A stretch of DNA of 64,000 nucleotides from Bacteroidales bacterium (lineage in GTDB: Bacteria; Bacteroidota; Bacteroidia; Bacteroidales; UBA932): contig JAFYWC010000114.1 in NCBI GenBank assembly GCA_017546585.1, positions 17,461-81,460 of the forward strand, written 5' to 3'. Shown one piece after another: positions 52,351 through 60,201 of the stretch (position 1 is its first letter; each line of letters begins with the position of its first letter). Both the position numbers and the translations under genes were made by a program. The notes below the pieces were generated by a model. It was not told where the DNA came from, made no database searches, and worked only from the letters and a program-made list of their open reading frames with translations.

Positions 52351-54369
52351 ATGAAAAAGTTAATTTTAGGTGCTACAGTCATTATGTCAGCAGTAGCTTG
52401 CAACAATCAGAATCCGCTCCTCAGCGAGTGGAACACCCCTTACGGAATTCCTGACTTCGGTGCAGTCAAGGAGAAGCATTACATCCCTGCGGTTGAGGCC
52501 GGTATCGCTCAGCAGCAGGCAGAGATCGATGCGATCATCGCAAACACAGAGGAGCCAACATTCGAGAATGTGGTCGCTGCCTATGAGAAGTCAGGTGCGA
52601 TCCTCGACCGCGTGATCGGTGTCCTCTTCAACCTTTCAGAGACAGACGGAACAGACTCTCTCCAGAAGATCGTGGAGCAGATCCTTCCTATGCTTTCTGT
52701 TCATTCGGACAACATCTCTATGAATCCGGATTTCTTTGCGAAGGTTGAGGTGCTCTACAACGATATGGAGAACCTCGGTCTCACTCAGGAGCAGAAGATG
52801 GCTCTCAAGAAGCTCTACAACGGCTTCGTAAGCAGCGGTGTGGCTCTCGGCGAGGCTGAGCAGGCACGTATGCGTGAGATCAATATGGAGCTTTCTTCTC
52901 TCTCGAACACATTCGGTAACAGACTCCTTGCAGAGAACAACGCTTTCGCAGAGGAGTTCGGTGTGGCTATCTCTGAGTACGGCGGAGCAATGGCTGCAAC
53001 AGCTGACCGCGATCTTCGCGAGAAGATGTTCAAGGCATATGCTTCACGTGGCAACAACGGCAACGAGAACGACACAAAGGACCTCATTATGAAGATGATG
53101 ACCCTCCGTATCGAGAAGGCTAACCTCCTTGGATACGAGAACCCTGCACAGATGATCCTCGAGGACAAGATGGCAGGCAACCCTGAGACAGTGGATACAT
53201 TCCTCGCAGGCATCATCGCTCCGGCTGTGAACAAGGCAAAGGAGGAGATTGTGGATATGCAGGAGATTATGGACGCTGACATCGCTGCAGGTCTTCTCCC
53301 TGAGGGTACCAAGATCGAGCCTTGGGACTGGGCATACTACACTGAGAAGGTGCGTATGGCAAAGTACGCTCTCGACGAGGAGCAGACAAAGCCTTACTTC
53401 CAGATGGAGAACGTGCGTCAGGGTGTGTTCGACCTCACAACAAAGCTCTGGGGCCTTCAGTATGAGAAGCTTGAGAACATCCCTACATACCACGCTGATG
53501 TAGAGGGATTCAAGGTGATGGACGCTGACGGTTCACTCATCGGTGTGATCCTCACAGACTATTTCCCACGCAGCACAAAGAGAGGCGGTGCCTGGATGAA
53601 CAACTTCGTGAACCAGGAGATCGTTGACGGCGTAGAGATCCGTCCTGTCATCGTGAACGTCGGCAACTTCGCTAAGCCTGTTGACGGCAAGCCTTCACTC
53701 CTTACTCTCGACCAGGTGGAGACACTCTTCCACGAGTACGGACACGCGCTTCACGGTTTGTTGAGCCAGTGTACATATAAGAGCGTTGCAGGTACATCAG
53801 TTGCACGTGACTTCGTCGAACTTCCATCACAGATTATGGAGAACTGGGCGTTCCAGCCGGAGGTGCTTGCTACATATGCACGTCACTATGAGACAGGCGA
53901 GATCATCCCGGCTGAGCTCGTGGCAAAGGTAGAGGCTGCAGGCAACTTCAACCAGGGCTTTATGACTACAGAGCTCGCTGCAGCTGCCATCCTTGACCTC
54001 AAGTGGCATATGCTTTCTGTCATTCCGAGCGCAGCCGAGGAATCTTTCGTGGAGTCATTCGAGGCGGCAGCTTGCGCTGAGATGGGCCTTATCGACGAGA
54101 TCATCCCACGCTACCGCACAACATACTTCGCACACATCTTCAGTGGCGGATACAGTGCAGGATACTACAGCTACCTTTGGGCTGAGGTTCTTGACAAGGA
54201 TGCGTTCGAGCTCTTTATGGAGAAGGGCATCTTCGACATCGAGACAGCGATGTCGTTCCGCCGCAACGTCCTCGAGATGGGCGGCAGCGACGAGCCTATG
54301 GATCTTTACCGCCGCTTCCGTGGCGCCGATCCAGATCCGGCTGCCCTCGCCCGCGCCCGTGGCCTCTAA
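52351..54369 (+). CDS. M3 family metallopeptidase (peptidyl-dipeptidase Dcp-like), lipoprotein
   Basis: 672 residues. Lipobox AVAC (Cys17) followed by NNQNPLLSEWNTPYG; lipidation is therefore likely but no acidic export signal is seen. The catalytic zinc site is His461-Glu462-x-x-His465 (LFHEYGHALHG), with the downstream SVARDFVELPSQIMENW. Dcp removes C-terminal dipeptides. The dispersed repeat at 54018-54045 is inserted in frame at about residues 556-565 (VIPSAAEES) where family members read straight from the helix to an FEAAACAEMGL segment. Full length, so probably still active. Confidence 0.93.
   Translation: MKKLILGATVIMSAVACNNQNPLLSEWNTPYGIPDFGAVKEKHYIPAVEAGIAQQQAEIDAIIANTEEPTFENVVAAYEKSGAILDRVIGVLFNLSETDGTDSLQKIVEQILPMLSVHSDNISMNPDFFAKVEVLYNDMENLGLTQEQKMALKKLYNGFVSSGVALGEAEQARMREINMELSSLSNTFGNRLLAENNAFAEEFGVAISEYGGAMAATADRDLREKMFKAYASRGNNGNENDTKDLIMKMMTLRIEKANLLGYENPAQMILEDKMAGNPETVDTFLAGIIAPAVNKAKEEIVDMQEIMDADIAAGLLPEGTKIEPWDWAYYTEKVRMAKYALDEEQTKPYFQMENVRQGVFDLTTKLWGLQYEKLENIPTYHADVEGFKVMDADGSLIGVILTDYFPRSTKRGGAWMNNFVNQEIVDGVEIRPVIVNVGNFAKPVDGKPSLLTLDQVETLFHEYGHALHGLLSQCTYKSVAGTSVARDFVELPSQIMENWAFQPEVLATYARHYETGEIIPAELVAKVEAAGNFNQGFMTTELAAAAILDLKWHMLSVIPSAAEESFVESFEAAACAEMGLIDEIIPRYRTTYFAHIFSGGYSAGYYSYLWAEVLDKDAFELFMEKGIFDIETAMSFRRNVLEMGGSDEPMDLYRRFRGADPDPAALARARGL
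54018..54045 (+). repeat. Dispersed palindromic repeat inside the M3 peptidase gene
   Basis: TGTCATTCCGAGCGCAGCCG followed by AGGAATCT, closely matching intergenic copies at 51213-51248 and 28102-28130. It keeps the frame. Confidence 0.7.
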
Positions 54370-54373
54370 TTTA

Positions 54374-54483
54374 GCGTGAAATACAAACGGCTGATAATCA
54401 GCCGGTAACAGAAAGTGCGTGCTGCCAAAGGGGAGCACGCACTTCTTGTAAGGTGTTGTCTGTGAAAGTGTTACATTTCACGC
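54374..54483. terminator. Composite hairpin element between convergent genes
   Basis: Outer arms GCGTGAAAT (54374-54382) and ATTTCACGC (54475-54483) enclose two hairpins: CGGCTGAT/ATCAGCCG (54388-54404) and AAGTGCGTGCT/AGCACGCACTT (54413-54444). Probably terminates both the M3 peptidase and fucosidase transcripts. Confidence 0.6.
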
Positions 54484-54493
54484 AAAATAGGGG

Positions 54494-55930
54494 TTATTCT
54501 GCGGAGTAGATGGTGTCGTGGAAGAGGGAGAAGCCGTTGAGGACTGGGCAGGCTTCTGCCGCAAGGATGTTGACACGGACTGCAGTGGCGGTGGTCACAG
54601 GAGTGTGGACGATGCGCTTGTGGCCGATGGTGGTCTCCTCGGCGATGGTTGTCCACGCGCCGTCAGCCGAAAGCGCTTCGATCGAGAATGCCGACACGCG
54701 CTGGCCGAGCGGGATGTACTCCTGGAGCTGAACGCGGTTGAATGTGCGCTCTTCCGGAAGATTGACGGTGAATGAAGCCGTAGTCACATTGTCGTCTGTA
54801 GCCCAGTACTTGTCGTAGTCCTGGTCGAGGAGATTGGATGCACTGAAACGCTTTGAACCGCCTCTTACGTTGGTCGCCTCGACAGCTGCGCCCGCTGCAA
54901 GGTCCACACTGAAGATCTCGTCTATGGCAGCGCGGAGCTCCATAAGACGTGTAGAGTCAGCCTCGTGGATGAGTCCTCTTGTGTCTGGCGGAACATTGAG
55001 AAGGAGGAGGGAATTGTGTCCCACGCTCTCGTAATATATCTTCAGAAGGTGCTGCAACGACTTAACCTGGTCGTTCTCGCTCGCCCTCCAGAACCAGCCC
55101 GGACGGATGGATACGTCGCTCTCTGCCGCAGCCCAGGTATTGCCTCCCTGGATACCCTCGTTGAGTTCCTGACGGGAGAGTTCAGGACCAGTGAAATCTT
55201 CGTTGACATTGATTGTACTCCAGCAGGTACTTCCTGCCATACCTCTCTCGTTGCCTACCCAACGGCAGCCGGGACCACTGTTGCTGAAGATGATGGCGTC
55301 AGGCTGCATCTTGTACACTGTAGAGTTGAAAAGAGGCCAGTCATACACCTGCACCTTGCCGTTCGGACCCTCGCCGCAGGCACCGTCGAACCATTGCTCG
55401 AACACAGGACCGTAGTTGCCAAGTGCGTGCTCCAATGTCTGCACGAACACATTGTTGTATTCGTCTGTACCGTAATGAGGATCGTGTCTGTCCCAAGGGG
55501 AGATATAGATTCCGAATCCCATATCGTATTCGCGGCAGGCGTCGGACAGTTCCTTCAGGACATCGCCCTGACCGTCTCTCCAGCTGCTCTGCGCCACTGT
55601 ATGGCGGCTTACAGGATTAGGCCAGAGGCAGAATCCGTCGTGGTGCTTTCCAGTGATGATGATTCCCTTCATACCGGCAGCCTTTGCGATTGCGACCCAC
55701 TGTCTGCAATCCAGGGCGGTAGGGTTGAATATGTCGGCGCTCTCTCGTCCGCTGCCCCATTCCGCTCCTGAGAATGTGTTAGGTCCGAAGTGCACGAACA
55801 TATTGTATTCCATCTTCTGCCATTCCACCTGCTGAGCGGTAGGAACGACTCCGAAAGGTGCAGGCGCATCGACGCTGTTGCATCCCAATGCCGCCAGAGC
55901 CATAAGGCCAAGAATGAATGATTTTCTCAT
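54494..55930 (-). CDS. Alpha-L-fucosidase (GH29) lipoprotein with C-terminal discoidin-like domain
   Basis: 478 residues. Lipobox AALGC (Cys17). GH29 barrel from about 25 to 345: YNMFVHFGPNTFSGAEWG, IIITGKHHDGFCLWPNP, GIYISPWDRHDPHYG and FEQWFDGACGEG, where the Asp of WFDG is the expected nucleophile. The C-terminal about 125 residues (SNLLDQDYDKYWATDDNVTTASFTVN, VQLQEYIPLGQRV) resemble an F5/8 type C/CBM32 module. Removes terminal fucose from glycans; the form is closest to the GH29 group that prefers branched alpha-1,3/1,4 fucose, but that is tentative. No CATG in the gene, unlike the neighbouring SusC/D genes. Confidence 0.92.
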   Translation of the reverse strand: MRKSFILGLMALAALGCNSVDAPAPFGVVPTAQQVEWQKMEYNMFVHFGPNTFSGAEWGSGRESADIFNPTALDCRQWVAIAKAAGMKGIIITGKHHDGFCLWPNPVSRHTVAQSSWRDGQGDVLKELSDACREYDMGFGIYISPWDRHDPHYGTDEYNNVFVQTLEHALGNYGPVFEQWFDGACGEGPNGKVQVYDWPLFNSTVYKMQPDAIIFSNSGPGCRWVGNERGMAGSTCWSTINVNEDFTGPELSRQELNEGIQGGNTWAAAESDVSIRPGWFWRASENDQVKSLQHLLKIYYESVGHNSLLLLNVPPDTRGLIHEADSTRLMELRAAIDEIFSVDLAAGAAVEATNVRGGSKRFSASNLLDQDYDKYWATDDNVTTASFTVNLPEERTFNRVQLQEYIPLGQRVSAFSIEALSADGAWTTIAEETTIGHKRIVHTPVTTATAVRVNILAAEACPVLNGFSLFHDTIYSAE

Positions 55931-56178
55931 AAGTATCTATTTTCTGTATTTGTCTGAGACATACGGACCATTGTCGAGTATGCCGAAGGAAGCGACGACA
56001 CAAGATACGGACTTTTCCAGTCTGATGCAAATCCGGCAGGAGTGAGGTCGGAAACATCGTCCGGGAGCTCCTCGCATTTAGGCTCGTCGCCGGCTGGAAC
56101 CGGCAGCTCGTCAACCGAGCCCAGGACATTCCAAAACGGTGGCGCACAATCGCCTGACAATAAACCAGATAACCACAT
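55927..56178 (-). CDS. Small hypothetical open frame ahead of the fucosidase
   Basis: 83 residues (MWLSGLLSGDC ... NTENRYL); the frame is open for about 20 further codons upstream without a better start. Its TGA overlaps the fucosidase ATG (ATGA), which favours coupling. I recognise no family, and the + strand of the same stretch also carries a long open frame without a start, so this could be chance or a decayed gene. Confidence 0.25.
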   Translation of the reverse strand: MWLSGLLSGDCAPPFWNVLGSVDELPVPAGDEPKCEELPDDVSDLTPAGFASDWKSPYLVSSLPSAYSTMVRMSQTNTENRYL

Positions 56179-56302
56179 ATCCGTGCCGTCAAAAGGGAGC
56201 AGGGAGGATATAGGAAAGTAATGGTAATCAACTAGTTATGCGACACCATAAAACAATAATAGAGCGATGAATGTCGCTCTATTATTGTTTATGCCAGCAA
56301 TG
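55931..56302. other. 372-base region between the fucosidase and LamG genes
   Basis: Holds the doubtful small frame above, an opposing + strand open frame (about 55957-56221, DIRTIVEYAEGSDDTRYG...) lacking ATG, and the 17-bp hairpin at 56251-56290. No TAnnTTTG match for the fucosidase was found on the - strand. Confidence 0.5.
56251..56290 (-). terminator. Terminator of the SusC-SusD-GH18-LamG operon
   Basis: AAACAATAATAGAGCGA and TCGCTCTATTATTGTTT form a perfect 17-bp stem with a 6-base loop, 12 bases after the LamG stop on the - strand and followed by TTTAT-type sequence. Confidence 0.7.
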
Positions 56303-57472
56303 CTAGTTGATTGCTACCGGAGTTGAAAGGTTGCTTGTATTGAGAGCATAGTTACCTCCATTTACAAGACCGTGAAGTTCGTTGCCGGACATATCTCGTA
56401 CATACCAGAGGTTGTCCTCGCCCTTGAACTGGTCAGTTCCGTTGAGCTTGTAGTAGAAGTCGAGACCTTCCGATGTAGGATCAACATTGATCATGTTCTG
56501 ACGGATCTGGTTCTCTGTTCTTGCAACGCTCCAGAGTCTGACCTCACTCATCGATCCATAGAAAGGACGCTCACCCCACATAAAGCCTGCCACCTTTCCT
56601 ATAAAGAATCCACCTGCGGACTCACCCAGAGAAGCGAACTCAGGAGTGTCCCAAGTTGACTCAGCTGCCTTCACACCATTGATATATAGAGCAGTAAGTC
56701 CTGATGGCTGATCATAAGTGAATGCAACATGATACCAAGTGTCGGTCACAAATGCATTAGTTGAATGATACTGCTTTGTTCCAGCAATCTGGAGCCAGTC
56801 ATTATGACCGTCAGGAAGAGCTGTATCACCGATTCGAAGGATAAGGACACCCTCAGTTCCCATAATCGTGTTGTTGCTTCCCATATAGCTCATATTGATG
56901 AGGGCCTCATAAGTCACCGACTTGTAAACCCTGCCTGCAGGGATAGGCACCTTGATGTAGCTGCTTGTGAAGTTTGTCACTGTTGTAATGCGAACCGGCT
57001 TTGTAATGACAAGATACATCACGTCGATTCCTTCAATGACAGGAAGTGTAGACGAAGTGATCTTGATAGGAAGGACATAGAACTTACCATCTTCGATTCC
57101 TGACAGATCATTCACGGTCACCTGTACCTTTGTCGAATATACCTGACCGGCAAAGATATAGGAAAGATTCTTGCTGAAAGATGCCTTTGACACGTCAAGA
57201 GCCTCATAGGCGGTACCATTCTTGGCATTATAGGCATCAACCATCAATGCGTCACCGAATTCGTAAGTCACGGTCACCGGCTTATCAACCTTATTGGAAA
57301 CCCTTGCCTGAAGATCATATGTCAAAGAGGTCTGATCATCAACCTCCATTCTAAGCTCAGACTCTTCAAAGAAGACCTTTGGCTCCAGAAGTTCCTCTTC
57401 TGTGGGGTTACATCCACAGAGGAGAGCTGCTGCAGCGAGCACGAGCACAAATTTATTATATCTCATATCCAT
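56303..57472 (-). CDS. Lipoprotein with N-terminal DUF1735-like and C-terminal LamG-like domain
   Basis: 389 residues from ATG 57472 (ATG 57466 also possible; longer frames overlap the GH18 gene). Lipobox ALLCGC followed by NPTEEELLEP, a surface-export type acidic run. Residues about 35-150 are a DUF1735-like beta domain (VDKPVTVTYEFGDALMVDAYNAKNGTAYEALD). The C-terminal about 200 residues form a concanavalin-like LamG sandwich (TDTWYHVAFTYDQPSGLTALYINGVKAAES, GSMSEVRLWSVARTENQI). Probably a surface glycan-binding protein of the locus. Last gene of the operon. Confidence 0.85.
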   Translation of the reverse strand: MDMRYNKFVLVLAAAALLCGCNPTEEELLEPKVFFEESELRMEVDDQTSLTYDLQARVSNKVDKPVTVTYEFGDALMVDAYNAKNGTAYEALDVSKASFSKNLSYIFAGQVYSTKVQVTVNDLSGIEDGKFYVLPIKITSSTLPVIEGIDVMYLVITKPVRITTVTNFTSSYIKVPIPAGRVYKSVTYEALINMSYMGSNNTIMGTEGVLILRIGDTALPDGHNDWLQIAGTKQYHSTNAFVTDTWYHVAFTYDQPSGLTALYINGVKAAESTWDTPEFASLGESAGGFFIGKVAGFMWGERPFYGSMSEVRLWSVARTENQIRQNMINVDPTSEGLDFYYKLNGTDQFKGEDNLWYVRDMSGNELHGLVNGGNYALNTSNLSTPVAIN

Positions 57473-57477
57473 AAGTT

Positions 57478-58575
57478 CTAGTTCTGCTGTGAATTCTGTT
57501 GTTCCTTCCACTGATTAAACACCTGCTGATTGATCTGGATGGCCTTCCTCATCCACTTGTAGTCAGGAGCATTATCGTAATCATTGTCAAAACGATATGC
57601 ACCTACACCACCCTTGTATCCTGTCTGCGGCATCAGGGCAGCCTGCTCAAGAAGGTGTCCTCCAGAAGTCGCGTATGACTCAAAATTCTCGGTAATGATG
57701 ACCTTCTCGGTCCTGTTACCTGGAACGTTGAAACTTGGTCTTGACTGTCCGTATGTCTGACGGATCCAATAGTCTACATACTCATCAAGTTCTGCAGGAA
57801 GTGACGAAATCTCACCGTCCACGCAGAGAAGCTTATGTCCCTTGCCCTCCGGATCACTCTTAGGTCCGATGTACTTACCCATTTCCTTGATAAGAAAGAC
57901 AATGTCGATTGTTCCGTCTGCATCGTTGAATCCAGCACCCGGCTCCCAGTCGATATCAAAACCGTCCCACTCGCTCACGTAAAGAGTGTCGCACAGAGCC
58001 TTGGCATAATTGGCAAGAGCAGAATGCAGGTTCTCCTTATCATTAAGGTTATGCGAGGTGAATCCCCAGAAATCCCAACGTGCAAGTTTCTTTGCCTCAG
58101 CAAGTTTGCTGTCGCTCCATCCTTCCTCCTCGGCCTGCTTCTCGATAGGGAGATAAATCGATGCCGGAGTTCTTCCCTTTCCGATATGGGACATAAGGCT
58201 CACTTCGAGAAGCTTTGTACCTTTAACCTTCTGCACGAACTCCTTGTCGCGCTTCTGAGCCTCAGTGATTTCATATCTTCCTGGAGTTCCGCTCCACATA
58301 GATACGATGTCTATGCTGTCAGGCATTGAAGAAAGATATCCCTTTCTCATAACACCTGACGGAGCCCAGTTTGAGTACCAGCCGAAGGCTACGGGACGAC
58401 CATAGTTGCGTGCGGTCTCCTTCCAGGCCCTCAATTCCTTGTAATATTCCTCACTATTCTCATTATCCATAGTATTGTAGCCACCGATATGATCGATCTC
58501 GATATTTTCAACCTCCACACAAGAGGACATCGAGAAGATGAGGGCAAATGCGTATACTATATATTTGACTTTCAT
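57478..58575 (-). CDS. GH18 family glycosidase, endo-beta-N-acetylglucosaminidase-like lipoprotein
   Basis: 365 residues. Lipobox MSSC (Cys19) followed by VEVENIEIDHIGG. TIM barrel with the complete GH18 motif Asp204-Gly-Phe-Asp207-Ile-Asp209-Trp-Glu211 (DGFDIDWEP), where Glu211 is the acid/base. Strand VAFGWYSNWAPSG and the YVDYWIRQTYGQ segment resemble SusC/D-linked EndoF/EndoBT enzymes that release N-glycans between the two core GlcNAc residues. Chitinase activity is the alternative. Third gene of the operon, 8 bases after SusD. Confidence 0.88.
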   Translation of the reverse strand: MKVKYIVYAFALIFSMSSCVEVENIEIDHIGGYNTMDNENSEEYYKELRAWKETARNYGRPVAFGWYSNWAPSGVMRKGYLSSMPDSIDIVSMWSGTPGRYEITEAQKRDKEFVQKVKGTKLLEVSLMSHIGKGRTPASIYLPIEKQAEEEGWSDSKLAEAKKLARWDFWGFTSHNLNDKENLHSALANYAKALCDTLYVSEWDGFDIDWEPGAGFNDADGTIDIVFLIKEMGKYIGPKSDPEGKGHKLLCVDGEISSLPAELDEYVDYWIRQTYGQSRPSFNVPGNRTEKVIITENFESYATSGGHLLEQAALMPQTGYKGGVGAYRFDNDYDNAPDYKWMRKAIQINQQVFNQWKEQQNSQQN

Positions 58576-58583
58576 ATTTTCAA

Positions 58584-60197
58584 TTATTTACAATCCCACC
58601 ATAGACGAGTTGAAGACTTATCCTCACCACCAAGAAGCTGGAGAGCCGAGTTGTATAGTTCCATTCCGTCTGCCGACTGTGTGAAACTGATCGGATAAAT
58701 CATTCTGCGTACACCCTTGGATGCATCGGTAACACCCTGGCTCTGTCCTCTGTTCACATCAACGACGTGCAGTGCTGGATAACCTGTTCTTCTCCACTCG
58801 GTCCAAGCCTCATGTCCGTTAGGATAAAGGGCAATCCACTTCTGGATCATAATCTTCTCAAGTCTCTGCTCGTCAGATCCTGTATACTGGGCTGTTGTGC
58901 TGCAAGGTGCTGAATAAGTACATGCATATGAGCCGCTTACCGAATATCCTGTTGGCGCAAGTCGTGAGGACATATATGAGTCTACAGATGCTGTGATACC
59001 GTTTTCCTGGAACGACATCTCGATACCCTGCTTGTAGAGTTCTGAATCTACTCCGAACGAACTGCCCCACGCGAGTGCAGCCTCAGCCCTGAGGAAGTAG
59101 ACCTCAGACGCTCTCATCCAGTATGTTGGAGTACTGCTTGCGATATTTGGCTTCGAAAAACCCTTATAGACATCATTCTGTCCATATGTGTGTCCCTGAG
59201 GCACAGCCTGATACTGCTTGCCATCAAAAGCCTCGACTCCATATCTGCAATCGTCAGCAACCGGCTTGAAATAAGCGCTCAGACGAGGGTCCTTGTAACC
59301 CATCAGGTATGAATAGATCGATGCTCCCATACGTGTCTCATTATACTGTTCAGAAAGCCACTCGATATTGTTGCGGAAGACCATGCCTGCTCCTGTGCTC
59401 ATCTGTGCCGCATCATCCTTAGCTGTCATAACTCCGATAGAATGGGTTACAGCCTTGAGGGCATATTCTTTTGCAAGAGCATTGTCTGCAAATCGTACGC
59501 GGACTGCAAGTCTGAGCATCAGGGAATTGGCATATTTTACCCACTTCGATGCGTCACCTGCATATACGGCATCGTACGCGCTCATCACTGAAATGCCATT
59601 TTGAGCCTTTGCTGTCAGAACAGACACAGCCTCTTCAAGCTCCTGAAGCATCGCCTGATAGATAGCCTGTTCAGAATCAAATGGAATATTGAGCATTGAC
59701 TTGTCAGCCTGGAGGTATGGCATAGGACCAAATGACTCAAGAGTCTTGTGCCATGCAGAAATCTTCAGGATCTGCGCAAGCGCGAAGACCTCAGGTGTAT
59801 CATTGGCCTCAGCATTTGCCTTGAGCTTCTTCCACGAATCAAGAAGATCTGTGTATGAGCTTGAATAAGTGCTTGAAATCCAAGAATCCACAAGATAATA
59901 TGAAGTATTGTTGTTACCGCCGTTCCATGAGTTGTTCTGGCCGAAGTATCCGGCCCAGGTATCAGCCGAAAGGTGGTATGCAATCTGGTACTGATTGATG
60001 ATATCTGTATCATCAGCCTGAGTTCCGACTGGAATGACCGCTCTTTGCATTGCCGTGATAAGTCCTCCTGTCGCGATACCATCCATCATTCCCTCCTCCT
60101 CGGTCATCTCAAACGGATTGGTATTGATCTCTTCGTAATTGCAGCCAGTAATGCCAAGCATCACTGCAGCTGCCATCAATATATATAGGTGTTTCAT
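58584..60197 (-). CDS. SusD/RagB family nutrient-binding lipoprotein
   Basis: 537 residues. Lipobox ITGC (Cys19) followed by NYEEINTNPFEMTEEE, typical for SusD. Helical TPR-like scaffold with WAGYFGQNNSWNGGNNNTSYYLVDSW, KISAWHKTLESFGPMPYLQAD, YWMRASEVYFLRAEAALAWG and the C-terminal IALYPNGHEAWTEWRRTGYPAL, all SusD_2-type signatures. It lids the SusC barrel at the cell surface and captures glycan. Four bases after SusC. Contains several CATG tetramers, unlike the left part of the window. Confidence 0.95.
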   Translation of the reverse strand: MKHLYILMAAAVMLGITGCNYEEINTNPFEMTEEEGMMDGIATGGLITAMQRAVIPVGTQADDTDIINQYQIAYHLSADTWAGYFGQNNSWNGGNNNTSYYLVDSWISSTYSSSYTDLLDSWKKLKANAEANDTPEVFALAQILKISAWHKTLESFGPMPYLQADKSMLNIPFDSEQAIYQAMLQELEEAVSVLTAKAQNGISVMSAYDAVYAGDASKWVKYANSLMLRLAVRVRFADNALAKEYALKAVTHSIGVMTAKDDAAQMSTGAGMVFRNNIEWLSEQYNETRMGASIYSYLMGYKDPRLSAYFKPVADDCRYGVEAFDGKQYQAVPQGHTYGQNDVYKGFSKPNIASSTPTYWMRASEVYFLRAEAALAWGSSFGVDSELYKQGIEMSFQENGITASVDSYMSSRLAPTGYSVSGSYACTYSAPCSTTAQYTGSDEQRLEKIMIQKWIALYPNGHEAWTEWRRTGYPALHVVDVNRGQSQGVTDASKGVRRMIYPISFTQSADGMELYNSALQLLGGEDKSSTRLWWDCK

Positions 60198-60201
60198 ACT
60201 T

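Noticed and set aside
54965-55771. 268-codon + strand open frame opposite the fucosidase
   Set aside because: Fully antisense to GH29 with its catalytic motifs intact; shadow frame.
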